The position numbers and the translations under genes were made by a program. From contig JACDOX010000024.1 in NCBI GenBank assembly GCA_014549065.1, forward strand, positions 775,647 through 839,646: a stretch of 64,000 nucleotides of DNA, written 5' to 3'. The notes beneath the pieces were generated by a model, which was not told the DNA's origin, ran no database searches, and saw nothing but the letters and a program-made list of their open reading frames with translations. Source of the stretch: Cardinalis cardinalis (taxonomy: Eukaryota > Chordata > Aves > Passeriformes > Cardinalidae). Shown here in pieces: positions 23,501 to 35,111 of this stretch (the stretch's first letter is position 1; the number at the start of each line of letters is the position of its first letter).

Positions 23501-24938
23501 AAACAGACTGTAAGATCATACTGCAACACTGGCTGGCCAGGACAGCATATAACTCATCACTCATATGATGTGTGCCTTGCAGTGCATTTCACTGGCATAA
23601 TGAAGAAAGAAGCCAGTTACATTAAAAACAACTACACACATGTCTTTCTATGTGGCTATTCTTTATATTACATTTAGATATCTAGACTTTTATAATTTTC
23701 TTGAATAAGTAAGGGCTGTTTCACAGAAGTTTCAGGAAAATGGCTGCATTTTAATACAGTCTAATTGACTTTTATGGTTATCTCTGAGGATTCCTGGTCG
23801 TAAAAGCTAATTAAATTATACTGATCTACATATTCAAGAACCATTCTATTTCTTACCCTTGAAAGAAAAAAAACAAANCCAACCAAACTTGAGGCTTACA
23901 CTCATGATTAGAACATGTCAGTTTGATTTGCTCACTATTACAGGATATATTTAACTTTCTTGAACAAGTAACTGTCCTTATGAGTTTGAAGAATGTTGGT
24001 TAAGTGATTTCAGATCTCTCATTCTGCAAATGTAGAAAGATCTGTACACCCAATTTACAAGTCTACATTCGTCTCATAATTCCCAAGTGAAAAGGTTAAA
24101 AAAAATGGCAAAAGTAAATCATCTGAATCTGCATGATAGGGTCTTTTTATGAAGTAGACTTTTTGCACTTTCTCCATTATCTTCTTTATCTTTTTTTTAA
24201 GTGTCTATTTTTTTATTTTTACCTTTTAGTTCCATGTACCTCGTAAGAGATCCTGACATATTTGTATTAAGAGTTAAACAGTGTACCAATTCTTATACTG
24301 TAAAACAAATGCTATTTTTTTATCTGAACTCCCATGATTTTTCTGCATTTATTACCTGCACATCGCCAGATTTCCAAGATATTTAAGTACCAAACAAACC
24401 AGATGAGTGCTGAGTAAGACTTTATGAAGCAAGCAATATTTCTCAAAGTCTTAGTAGAAGTTTAAAACTATCTTTCAGCACCTAAATACCTTTCAAAACA
24501 CAGCCTAAGGCAATAAGAAAAAATTCTCTCTTAGAATCATGGCCATTTGCCCTGACAGAAATTGCAGAAACCAGTTCCTCTAGAGTTGGTATTCACATAT
24601 TTCAACCCTTTCATTTAGAGGCCTTCTGACAAAATGCACCATACTGATCTCTGTCTAAATGCCTTAATCCAGCTAAAAGCAGCACAGTGCACAGTGAAGA
24701 GTTTTCAAGAATTGCCCAGCAGCACCTGAGACTCCAGCAGCTTCTATCCACCATGTCAGGGGACATGAAATGCTATGCTCTAGACACCAGCAGTGAAGTG
24801 GACACATCCTCATTCTGCTTTTCTGTTATGAATTGACTGAACAGCTCTGACCATCTCGTTCACCTTCTGCCTGTCTGTCCCCCCTTCTCTCAACTTGTGT
24901 GGCTCCAAGTATTCGGGGCACTGCTGTTACCATCTTGT
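20541..24938. other. Non-coding stretch, nothing recognised
   Basis: Frames reach 121 codons at 21111-21476 plus but have no domain signature and are interrupted by an N. The remainder is AT-rich single-copy-like sequence without recognised repeats. Confidence 0.5.
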
Positions 24939-24975
24939 TTGTATCTGAGAATTGTCTGGCAATTCTCAGATACAA
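24939..24975. repeat. Perfect inverted repeat, 16-bp stem and 5-base loop
   Basis: TTGTATCTGAGAATTG (24939-24954) and its exact reverse complement (24960-24975) flank the loop TCTGG. The stem is of mixed composition and free of mismatches. That makes chance unlikely and suggests a recent inverted microduplication or a conserved RNA hairpin. Pairing does not continue outside the 16 bases, so the stem is shorter than a typical microRNA precursor. Confidence 0.85.
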
Positions 24976-25313
24976 GGCACAAGCACTGTCATTTCTACCA
25001 CTTCCCCTTACTGCTGACCCACTCTTTTTTCCCAGCTCCAAGCAGCTTTTAAAAACACCCCTAACATGATTTTTAAAATGTTCATTTTCTAAACGTAGAG
25101 CAGTAATGAGAAGACAGCAACAAACCAATGCAGTTTGCACCAATAAGTATCAGCACCATCAAAACCCTCTGTGAAGACTCTCAGAGCTGTGGGAGTAATG
25201 AACATGAAAATCTAAAGATCTCTTCCAACTAGAAAAAAAGAAAAAGAGGAGCCAATTTGTCAAAAAAAAGGAAAAAAACCCACCTTTTTTTACAATGTAG
25301 TGCAAAAACTTAC

Positions 25314-25402
25314 CAGTGGTTTGCAAAGCACCATGAACTTTGAAAGAATAGTGTGCAAACAAAAGGAGGTAAGGCTTCTGCTGGTTTGCTAATTTAACCC
25401 AG
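25314..25402 (-). other. Candidate minus-strand exon (89 nt), unrecognised
   Basis: Reading the minus strand, an excellent acceptor (ATTTCCTTTCACAG, just above 25402) is followed by 89 bases. They end in ACCACTG followed by the consensus donor GTAAGT. Exactly one frame is open throughout, beginning WVKLANQQKPYLLLFAHYSF after one leading base. The other two frames stop early. No family was recognised. The segment is short, so this could equally be a non-coding RNA exon or a decoy splice pair. Confidence 0.2.
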
Positions 25403-25702
25403 CTGTGAAAGGAAATGGTGAGGGGCCAGCCTAAAGATTAGTCTCTGCCTGTGTTTCATGCTGTTTAAGACCTTACTGAGCAACAGGTGCCACTTCTTTA
25501 ACAGGAGTTGTTAACCAGTTATTAGCCATGTTAGNCTGAAGAACTGGGGGGCTACATTTCTTCAGCAAGGACAGACCAAAGCAAGAACATTGTGAGTCAN
25601 AGAATAAGGACCCCCACTGAAATANGCACCTCTCACACGCTTGTCAGCATGCACGTACAGCCCCACAGTGGCACCACACCCACCTGCTCTGCACTGCTTT
25701 TT

Positions 25703-26293
25703 CTACTCTGAATTACGTAAAATGTAGGATTCTGAGCATTGCCTGAGATATTGCTGACAAAAGCAGACATTTCCAGATGCAAGAGGTCCCTCTTTACAGA
25801 GATCCTGCCCAGCAATGCTTCCCTGCAATCCAGCTGGGGAGTTGCAGTCCCATGCTCCTGCTGGGGCTGCTTCCCCAGGATGCTGCTGGGCCAGCACCTC
25901 CCTGCAGGGCCTGCAGGGTCTCACCAGGGGCACTGGTGGGGCAGGACTTCGCCCCAGGCAGGGAGCAGGGCAGCCGGGGGCGGCTGGGCTCCACCAAGAA
26001 CCCAGACCACTGACACCTCTGTGGAGGTGGAGAGGCAGGTCCAAGGGCCAGCCAGTCCAAAGGCCCTTGAGGGTCAAGAGGGTCCATGACTGGGCATAGA
26101 GTAGGCCAGCATCACAGCTCAGATGGAAGTGTAAAAGCAGGGGCTCAAATGGGGCCCATGGGCAGAGGTCTGGTCCCTGGAGAGGCAGGGCAGGGACAGT
26201 GAGGCTGGTAGTGCACCCACAGTGCTTATCAGCCAGGAAACCTTGCTTACTCTGCTCTCCTTGAGGATCTGGGGCTTTTCCTGTGGTCTTCAT
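25703..26293 (-). other. GC-rich patch carrying the window's longest open frame (196 codons)
   Basis: The minus-strand frame runs 196 codons and is rich in Pro, Leu, Gly, Ser and Cys. It starts MKTTGKAPDPQGEQSKQGFL. The core (about 25800-26080) is GC-rich but CpG-poor. Frames of 116, 94 and 78 codons run on the opposite strand, and another of 97 codons overlaps in a second minus frame. That is the signature of stop-poor composition rather than selection on a protein. I recognise no domain, signal peptide or membrane segment. I list it because it is the largest uninterrupted frame and contains no N. Confidence 0.15.
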
Positions 26294-29200
26294 GCCTTTC
26301 CTGTCTTCCCAGGATTTCTGTCATCTTTCTTGCTGAAGTCCTTGTAGGCACATAGATGCACAACAGAGGTTATCTCCTGCACTGTCCTCTTGCACCAGCA
26401 CACCCTTGGGGCATTCTCACTCCAGCCCGCTGTGACTTCAGTAGGGGTGGAGGTCCCTTCCTTTCTGCATGAGCGGGCGGCTTTTTTTAGGTTTATCTTG
26501 GAGGAAAAGCAGATCATTATGCTCACAAAGTTTAATCCAATTCAGGAAATATTAGCAGGGGTCAAACAGTCTCAGGTACATATGTCTTAGCTGTATTTAC
26601 CTAACAGAAAGCCCTTCAGGTTCTAACAGACAGTAACATTTCAAGGGTCGGGTTTCAGTAGTGAATTTGTGCACATAAAAAGAAAGTGTATCAGCTCTGC
26701 AAGAGGTCTGGTAATCCAGAATGTCTTTGTTTTCACCTGGGAAATCTGAGCCCCAGGTTTCTCCTCAGCAGGGCTGAGCTGCAGGTGCTNCAGACAGTTG
26801 TAGCAGTGTGTGCTGTGCCTCTCCAGAGAATCTGAGCTCTCATCAGGCAGGTCAATAAATATGGCTGATAGATTTTAATTGACTCATTTCACAGACCTAT
26901 TATGTCCGTGTTCATAGATGGATCACTAGGGAAGAGATTCACAACTTTTCTTATTAAAAATGTTTGAAGCTGTTTGCCACCACTTGGCCATAATTCAGAA
27001 AGAAACTGCTCCAGACAGAGCTATTTCTTTTTAGCAAAGCTGCTCACCTGTGTCTGTTTGACCTAGGGACAGTTATCTTGCATTAGCACACAGGATCTGA
27101 TGAGCAAGGGTGCACAATAACATCAGAGCCTGTGGTGTTGACAGTAACGTGGTCCATCCACAAAAACCTGCACAGTGCTTAGTGAGGACCCAGAGGCCAT
27201 GCCCCACCAGCCATATTCTGCTTCTAATCTCCCACCCACCCTCACCCACAATACTGCTTCACTGTTATGTCCTTCCCACAAGGCACCACAGTTTCTGTAA
27301 CAATTGATTTTTGTGACTCAAATGCATTTCTGAATGCAAAACTAGATTGCAAAAGAACTGCTGAGGCAATGGCAGTCACTGCTTTGGATTCTGCACAGAA
27401 TATGCACCCCTGAGAACAAGGNGAAGTGTGCTCTTTTAGCACAAGGGCTGTAACGTAACTAGAAAATTTTGTGATCTTCTAGGAAAATGAAAGTTTTACA
27501 AGTCATCAATTTACTGTCTGATTGTACAATGTCTGAGTGACAAGAGAGTACCAGTTTTTAGAAGACAACTCATATTTGGAAACCTCCCTTCCTATTGGAA
27601 TTGGGGTATATTGGTCACTTAAATAGGCTTTAGGAACCTAAATGCCCTTTAGGGTCTAGTCCTTAGATGCTTCTTGTCAGATAATGGCCTGACCACAGGG
27701 ATGAATGACATGGGTTTGACACTAAATTAATTAATCCTGAAACCAGGTATGAAAGTGATGGGGAGGATTCTGTGCAGGACAGACAAACCTCCTGCATCAT
27801 CCAGGTGTTACAAGTACATCAAACCACGGTTCATCTCTCAGGAGCTCAGTAGCCCTTATTAAAACTCTGGTACTGATCATAAGGATGTTTCTATGGAGAC
27901 ACCTAAATCCAGAAAAAAAATGTTAATATATTGACCACTACCACAGCTGATCTGTAGTGTGCCAGAGAGACAAGAGGCGCTCATATCAGGAGTGATGGTC
28001 TTTGTACCTGACCTTCTTTAAGTAGCACATGAGAAAGCAGCTCTGTCTCTCAAAACCCTACAGTTTAAAGGTAGGAAAAGATGCAGCAGATAGGCAGAAG
28101 AGAAGACAAGAGAACATGTTTAAGGAAATGAAAAGCCAAATATTTGTCAGTCTAGTAGGTCTCATGCAAACCTATGGAGATAATACGGAAAAAGGAGAGT
28201 TTTAAAGGAGAACTGAAGAGACATTGTGAGGCAGCTGTGCAGATGTTTCAGGGAGAGCTTCTCTTNAGTGTTTGGGACAGCACAGCAGAGCCTGCAGCCA
28301 TGTTCTCCAGCAGGAGAACACAGGTATTGGTACAGCCAAAGGCACAAATGGGCTCCTCAGCCCTGAAGGAGGTGGTGGGTGGGGTGAGGATAAGCCATGC
28401 TTCTCCCTGACCCCCAGCCAGGCNCAGAGGGAAGGTACCAACAGAGACACTCCCTTAGAGCATTACAAACACTGTCTGTTAACAACCAAAAAGCCCCCCT
28501 TCGTTTTGACCTGCTGTGAGTCAAAAATAGCTGTAAAACTGAAATGGAAACAGATGGACAAATAACTGCTGAGGAAGAGGACTCCATAAAAGCAGTATAA
28601 ACACAGCGTCTTCCAATGTTTCTAAACCAGCTTTTTCTCCGCCTGCAATTCAATAAGAAGGTACTGTATGTACCCTCAGATGTTTTTAAAGATTTAAATA
28701 CAACTTGAGAATTTTATTCCCCCATTTATCCTTTTGCTGTTTGTTGGTGCTTATTTTCACAGATCTTCCTTACCACACTGGATTTTCTAACATTTTCAAC
28801 AACCACTTCTTGCTTCAGCTGCACTTCTTTTATATCAGTGTAGCCACCAATGCATGGTCCCCGGTGTTTGTTCTCTGCTTTGTTTGGATTAAAAAACAAG
28901 GACTTGCTCTTGCAATCCTACCAATTACTACTTGAGTATTTACCAGTACCTACTTGTAAATTCCTGAAAGTTTTAGTGAGTTTTGCATAATTGTTCTGAT
29001 TATTATCTCTATTGTCCTTTATAAGAGAAAGCTTGTGTCAGAGTCATCACTATTGCACATTCTTCTAGCTCCAGAAACAACCCTGAAGTCAGGCCAGAGA
29101 GATGCCTGGATTTGACCCTGTTAGTCTGAATATCCATGTGTTTGCCAGATGTCCAGGTTAAAGCACAGCTCAGATTATTGAAAGTGCAAGTAGGAGGGAA

Positions 29201-29856
29201 CTAGAATTGCAAGGAAGAGACAACCTCAGCATGTCACCCGAGGGACACCACATTCAGCACATGCTTTCAACCCTCTGGCAGAAACAGAGGTAACCTTCGC
29301 CCTGACACCAAAAAGATCTGTGTTTGCTCTGAGGAGCTGCTGTGCAGGGTTGATGTGTTGGCAGGATGCTGTCCTGAAAAAAGTTCTCCTAAAGTTCAGA
29401 CACAGACAGATAAAAAAAATTGACTGTAGTCAGCTGTCCTGACTACACCACTATCATCCACACAAAGATTTTCAGCACTTTTTTTTTCTTAATTCTCTTT
29501 GTTACAGTCACCTTACAAGACTATTGGAACATACAAGCAAAAAAATAATCCCATANTATCCTTAAAACTTGTTTCTTCATGACTATTTTGGACTGAATGA
29601 TCTCTACCATCTGTGCAGTGCAGGGATATTTTTAGCAATTGTAAACTGTAGTGATGGGCCAGAAACATGCAGTGTAGTATGCTTCAGTCAGAATCTGAAC
29701 TTGTGCTATTTGGGTCAACCACATGCAATGTGAGAATTTGTAATGTCACCTACATCAACGATGTATTTGTCCTCTGCTAAAAACCATATTATGTAGATTA
29801 AAGTACCACAGTTCCTGTTTTAAAAAATTTCCTGATCCATAATTGTGGTGACACGG
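26294..29856. other. Non-coding stretch, nothing recognised
   Basis: Short frames of 60-98 codons are scattered on both strands, none with a domain signature. A modest GC rise lies near 28250-28440. No mobile element or RNA gene was recognised. Confidence 0.5.
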
Positions 29857-29870
29857 CCACCAGGAGGCAA
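29857..29870 (+). promoter_or_regulatory. CTCF-like motif (moderate match)
   Basis: CCACCAGGAGGCAA agrees with CCASYAGRKGGCRS at 12 of 14 positions. A replaces K at the ninth position and S at the last. It is preceded by GG and followed by a GC-rich GGGCAG string, as in many real sites. It points along the plus strand. Occupancy is unknown. Confidence 0.35.
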
Positions 29871-32030
29871 GGGCAGTGCAGTAGGTCAGGGGGCTGGCTG
29901 CCACAAGCTCTGTCCCTTTAGTTCACCAGTAGTGGGCTGTATGAACTCTCTGGGAAGTGTACATACAAAGGCTCAAAAAGGAAGCCCACTCTCATCATTC
30001 TGTGTCTAAGTACTTATATTNAACTAACATTACTTCAACTACAGGAGACATTTCAAAGGGTAGTATTTAAAAATGGCCTAATCACTTCATGGTTTTCTGC
30101 CCTACTGACAATGCTTTAATGTATAACCTACAAATATGCAAGAGGNGAAAACGCATGAGGCAAAGTAGGTGGTGGCACGATCCTTCACCATGTTTCAGTC
30201 CCTTAATGAAGTGTTGACAACACAGAAAAAAAAAATACACGGATCTGGCAGCAGCAAATACTTGTTTGGGTAAAGCACTGCTGAAGGCAGTAGTAAAACC
30301 TGGACACTTGTGCCAATGCTGTCCTAGGAGAATGCTAGGGAATGTTCTGGTGGGGAGATGAAAAGCAAGCCTGGCTCTCGGTTGTGTTTAACCTGCAGTA
30401 CCTTTGAAAATCCAGTACATGCCACTGAAGGTTTACAAAAAGGTGAGTGCCCCCAGGCCTNTGGCTTTTATATCACATTTCCTGGAGATCCAGCACAGTA
30501 TTTTATTCACAAATTTTGGAAACAACTGCCATACAATATTGACAAACAGCTGAATTATTTATTTCAAAGAATAAAGAAGAAAATTATCCAGATGGTTTTG
30601 AAAGAAGACTGAGAGTCAGTAAGGTTGGGCAATGTCCTGGTTTTGTCTTTAAATGGCTGTTTACTTGTATAATTCTCTTAGCATACATGCACATTGCTAT
30701 GTCTATCTTTTAAATTATAGTGCTCTGCTGATGAAGCTTATATAATTTCTAAGAAAGTAATTTTGATACCTGGATGACAGGACCTCTGAGCATGCATTGC
30801 ATTATTGCTGGCTCATGTGGTCTGAGGAGATCTTCACTGAAATATTAAGAAATAATTTGATTGATTCTGCTTATGACTTCTTGAACTGAGCCATTACCCA
30901 AAGTAAGATGTCTGCTGATTTGATAAGAAGCCTTGGACAAGGTCCTAGACCTTTCTTTACTTCCAAACATCTTTAAAAGACAGATGTTCATACTTAGGGA
31001 TTTACCAAACAAGTCACCATGCTGCTGCCTGTGAGTCAGAGAACAAATCTTTTTCTAGGCTCTTCTCAGAGCTTGTTCAAGCATTGTCCTTTCCGTTGTG
31101 TTCTCACCATCTCTGTCCCTCTGTTGGCAGGACAGGAGAGAATCATCATTACTTCCATCTCTAAAACATATTTCACTTCCAGAAGTGTTATCCAGTAGGC
31201 TGTCAGAGACTTTATCTGGGCCTTTCTTACAGATGGTGATCTCCTGAATTTTTTATAGAAGCTCTTATTTTTAAAGTTCTCTTTCATACCCTCCAGTGGG
31301 GTGTAACCTTAGACACAACATTTGTTTAATAGAGTGAAAGGCTGTTTTTACCACCTGCAGTATTCCTTCTGACTTCAGCAGTAATTTTGCTGCAAACTAA
31401 AATCAAAATTTGCCCTGCATTTAGCAGGGCCTTGACTTAGCTGCTAGTAGAGGCACCATTTTTCAAACAAATATTTACATTTGTGTTTTATTTGTGGTTG
31501 ATCCTATGGGAAAAAAAATAAATGTGTTCTTTTCCCAATTAAATCTGAATGATTCATATTTGAGGTTAAGAGTTCATTCTGTGATTTTTACTCGCTTTGC
31601 TATATTTTTATTGCTGAATTCNCTATGTTGGAGAATTGTGTGTGTCAGAAATAGTCAGCAGGCAACTTAATTAGGCAGGATATACATTTCTGAATGTCAC
31701 ATGGATGGTCCAGAAGTGTGCACAGCTTCAGAAGGAAGNCAGCAGCATCAGAAAACGTTCCTCTAAACAACTGGGAACTTCAGGGACAGATAAAAGAGGG
31801 TTATATTTAAAAATAACCTTCTAGCTAATCATTCTACCCATATGCTGAAGAGCTGCTGCTTTGTCATTTCCTTGTGTTTGTTTAGTTTATATGATAGTAT
31901 ATGCAATGGNTAGATAGACTGTGGGTTGTTTTTCTAACTTCAAAACTCTGAAGTTTCACCTAGAATTTAAAAAGGGAATATTAAAGTTGCTGTAAATGGG
32001 CTATTCTCCAGATTTTGAACAGTAGAGTCT
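29871..32030. other. Non-coding stretch with one small splice-bounded segment
   Basis: Apart from the 44-base candidate exon listed separately, no gene or repeat was recognised. The part from about 31400 to 32030 would be the internal side of the retroelement suggested at 32032-32378. I see no recognisable gag or other retroviral frame in it. Confidence 0.45.
30399..30442 (+). other. Candidate 44-nt micro-exon, unrecognised
   Basis: An acceptor (TTGTGTTTAACCTGCAG) precedes 44 open bases, which end AAAAAG followed by the consensus donor GTGAGT at 30443. The surrounding frame (30358-30612, 84 codons) is open through both sites. Nothing in the peptide is recognisable. The small size makes a chance pairing likely. 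Confidence 0.12.
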
Positions 32031-32031
32031 T

Positions 32032-32048
32032 TCCCACTTCTGATCCCA
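32032..32048 (-). other. tRNA-Leu-type primer-binding site of an endogenous retrovirus
   Basis: On the minus strand TGGGATCAGAAGTGGGA matches 15 of 17 positions of the tRNA-Leu primer-binding site TGGTGTCAGAAGTGGGA, which characterises ERVL-class elements. It directly follows an LTR-like segment on the same strand. That is where reverse-transcription priming occurs in a retrovirus. The differences are consistent with age. Confidence 0.45.
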
Positions 32049-32055
32049 AGAAAGA

Positions 32056-32378
32056 TGATTAGACCAGACACTCTTGAAGTTGTGAGTTTATTGATGCTCA
32101 CAGGGATCCCATGAAGGCAGAAAACCAAAGTGNATAATCCATTTATAGAAAGTTACCAACAAGAAAGTGCAGTTCAGGGAACACAGACAATCTAGGCTCC
32201 TCAACCACAGAGCTCATGACAAAATCCTGCTGGGGCAGCAGGAAAGTCCTGTGTAAAGAAGTCTAGCAGGTGTGGGCCTTACCATTGTGCCTTCCGCTCA
32301 TCACCTCTGTTTTCCCAGCTGCAGATGCTTTTGCCTCCCTGATGGTTTTATACTGAGCTATTAATATTTGTTGATACA
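32056..32378 (-). mobile_element. LTR-like segment, probably ERVL-class 5' LTR
   Basis: Read on the minus strand, the segment starts TGTATCAACAAAT and ends ...GGTCTAATCA, so it has TG...CA ends. It holds a TATA-like CTATAAAT (32141-32148) and, about 50 bases on, the polyadenylation hexamer AATAAA within 32086-32092. A tRNA-Leu-like primer-binding site lies seven bases beyond its end. The length (about 320 bp) fits a compact LTR. Boundaries are inferred and no target-site duplication was found. No coding sequence is recognisable downstream, so this would be a heavily decayed or truncated provirus. Confidence 0.4.
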
Positions 32379-34935
32379 TGCTCCATTTGAAAGTGTAACN
32401 CTTTGTAGTTTCATTTATTTATAGAATTCCTTACTCTTGCTACAAGAAATGCATTTGTAAATGGATATTCCATTAACTGCCTAAGCAATCAGAGCTTTAA
32501 TTTTGCTTTCAGTGAAGTTTCAGTTTTCCACAGATACAAGAACAGATCTGTATTCATGACTGCTTTTGATAATTAAACCAAAACAAGAATAGCTGCCATT
32601 AATGTAATGCAGTTTTCCAAATCAATATTGTGGCCTCTTCCTCCCTGATCTGCTGAAATACAATTTCAGAAANGCAGAACACATGGCTGTTCATGGGGAG
32701 GGAGGCACAGAGTTCCTAATGTTCCCTCACTGTTTGGAAAAAGTAACACAGAAGTTGGTGAGACTTAAAAGAGAAATTGAGGGGAGCTGGTAGAGTCAAG
32801 AAGTTTTATAAAGCAAAGGGTGTCAGCTTAAGCCACAGTAGTGCCTGTACTACTTCCATGCAGGGGGAAGGTTTATTATCAACCTCCTCCTTGCTTCCTC
32901 ATTAGTTATTTTTGGCTTCAAACAAGTTCTTCATTCCTCTTTACCAAGAATGCTAGATTGCCATCACCATCACAAGAAGAACAATGGCAGCAAAGCAATG
33001 NGCGTGTCTGGGAGTGCTCTGAAGAACGAAGCTCAAAGATAGAAATTGTTACACTGTTTTAACAGAATTCAAAGGTTTCAAATTTAGCCACTGAGTTTAT
33101 GTCATAAAATGTTATACTGGCAAAGACATTCTTTGCAAATACATTTTCCAAGCTTTCCCAAAGTCAGCTCATGCTACGTATATTTTATCTTGTCATTAGG
33201 ATATCTTGCCAAGTTCAAGAAGTAATATGAATGTTTCTGAAACAGTGAGGCCTCACATTGCAAAGCAGTGTTATAGAGAAACACACAGGGGCCATATTCC
33301 ATCACAGCACCAAATTCTACCAAACACTAAAGCTGCATAGACTTCACCTATTTCTTGGTTGTTGGGTTTTCATTTTAAGAGAGAAAGAATTATGGTAAAA
33401 CAAAAATTTAATAAAATATTTTGATCAAAATTTTCAGAAAATATTTTCAATTACCAGGGCAGTTTTTTTCCCACAAGAATGAATCTTCCAAATTCTGTGT
33501 AAATCATACCATTCATCTGGACTTCTGGACATTTTCAGCATCCTCTAATCCAAAAATCTCATGCATAGGTGGGATTCTTCTGAACATTCNTGTCTACTTT
33601 GGGGATGTTTTCATCTGAATTAGTTACCTATGATTTCTGCATAGCTAATCACAATGGACGAAGAAAAAAACAATTCTAAAAAAATTTCCTTCAAAAAAAA
33701 ATTGTAATTTTATCCCAACCCAGACATCTAAAACAGACATACATCAAGCCCTTTTAAAGTACCTGTCTATCTGTTGATATGACAGATAGCCCAAGGTCCA
33801 TAGTGCAGACACAGATCTTTGTATTGTAGATGACTCAAGCTGGGTGAGATATATTCTGCCCCATATGTCTTTTTGATTCTACAGGCTCTCTTGGAAGCAG
33901 ACTAGGCAGTAGACAGTAAAAATACTGAGACATTTTTGTTCCGTATACCAGAAAGTTTGGTATTCCCCCAGCAGGTCTACTTACCATATGTCTTTACATT
34001 TGTTCTGTATCACAAAATTGACTTCTTGTTGCTTGGTTAAATACAACATTTTTGAGAAACTGACATATGGTGGTACCACACCACTCTTCAGAACTGGGAT
34101 TCTATGGAGAGCAATGGGGAATTCTGTTTAAAAGCTGGTGTTAAAAGCTGTCCTCAAAAAAATCTCTGCTAAATGGGGAAAAGAAGAAGGGTTTTTTATC
34201 AAAAGCACCTCTTCTTAAAATACTGGCAAATTACTTAACTACTATGAGTTATTTGTATCAGAAAATGCTTATAGCAGCTGTTGAGTATGGCACTGAAGTG
34301 GATTTGATTCTGTGCATCCAAATGCTTGAAAATTCTTTACACATTGACAGATGTTTAAGATGCAAATGTGTGAGAGCTGAACCTGTCAGATCTAAAAAAA
34401 TATCTTGTTTGCTTGCTGTTTTCTCCCCCTTTCAAGTAACATTCATTTCATTATTATTTTTATGTTCTGGGGTAAGGAGTAAATAANGTAATGGCAAGCA
34501 GCTGTCTCGCTGGCAGCGCTCTCCCTGCCCCCTGAGGCTTCCATACAGTCAATAGGTGTCCCACACTGTGTGAGCCAGCAGAAGAGATCTGGGGAGGGCA
34601 CATTTGCACAGCTCCAAAAGGTTGAGATTATTTTATAAAACCTTTCTGGGTGTCACTGTTTCCCTCTGGACAAAGTAACGCAGGTCAAACCACACCATGT
34701 CCAGGGGCATTGTGATAAGAAATATCAACACATTTTCTCCATCCTGTGGCATAATGCTCCCTACATCCTAATACTTCAGATAATTAGTGTCATTTCAGAG
34801 CCCTCCACCCACTGCCTTAGCCACCCTGTGTCTGAGCTGAGGAGGTCTCAGCTGCAGGATTCTCCATCTGCACCGATCACACCAGACCTTGGGTTCAGAG
34901 TATCTGATCCTGTTTCACACAAGCTCCCAGAGCCC

Positions 34936-34951
34936 TGCTGGCATGCCAGCA
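34936..34951. repeat. Perfect 16-bp palindrome
   Basis: TGCTGGCATGCCAGCA is fully self-complementary with no spacer. The central ten bases resemble a p53 half-site core (CATG), but the outer positions deviate. Confidence 0.8.
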
Positions 34952-35064
34952 TTGCTGCTGAATCACCAACGTGTCTTAGTCAGCCTGCTTAAAATGGCAC
35001 AGCTCTGAATTGTCTGGCTGCCTCCTCCAAGCTGCATCTGACTTGGTGCTGGCACCCCTCACCT

Positions 35065-35111
35065 GTTTCTAGCTACTGGCTGGTCCTCTTTGCTCGTTTC
35101 TAGCTACTGGC
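35065..35111 (+). repeat. Direct repeat, 31-bp period
   Basis: GTTTCTAGCTACTGGC occurs identically at 35065-35080 and 35096-35111. The rest of the 31-base unit has diverged or was not duplicated. Confidence 0.8.

Noticed and set aside
25187..25236. AAAGATCTCTTCCAACT, similar to the CR1 3' end GGTCTCTTCCAACC
   Set aside because: The similarity covers only about 17-30 bases and does not continue into the preceding CR1 sequence or a terminal ATTCTATG repeat.
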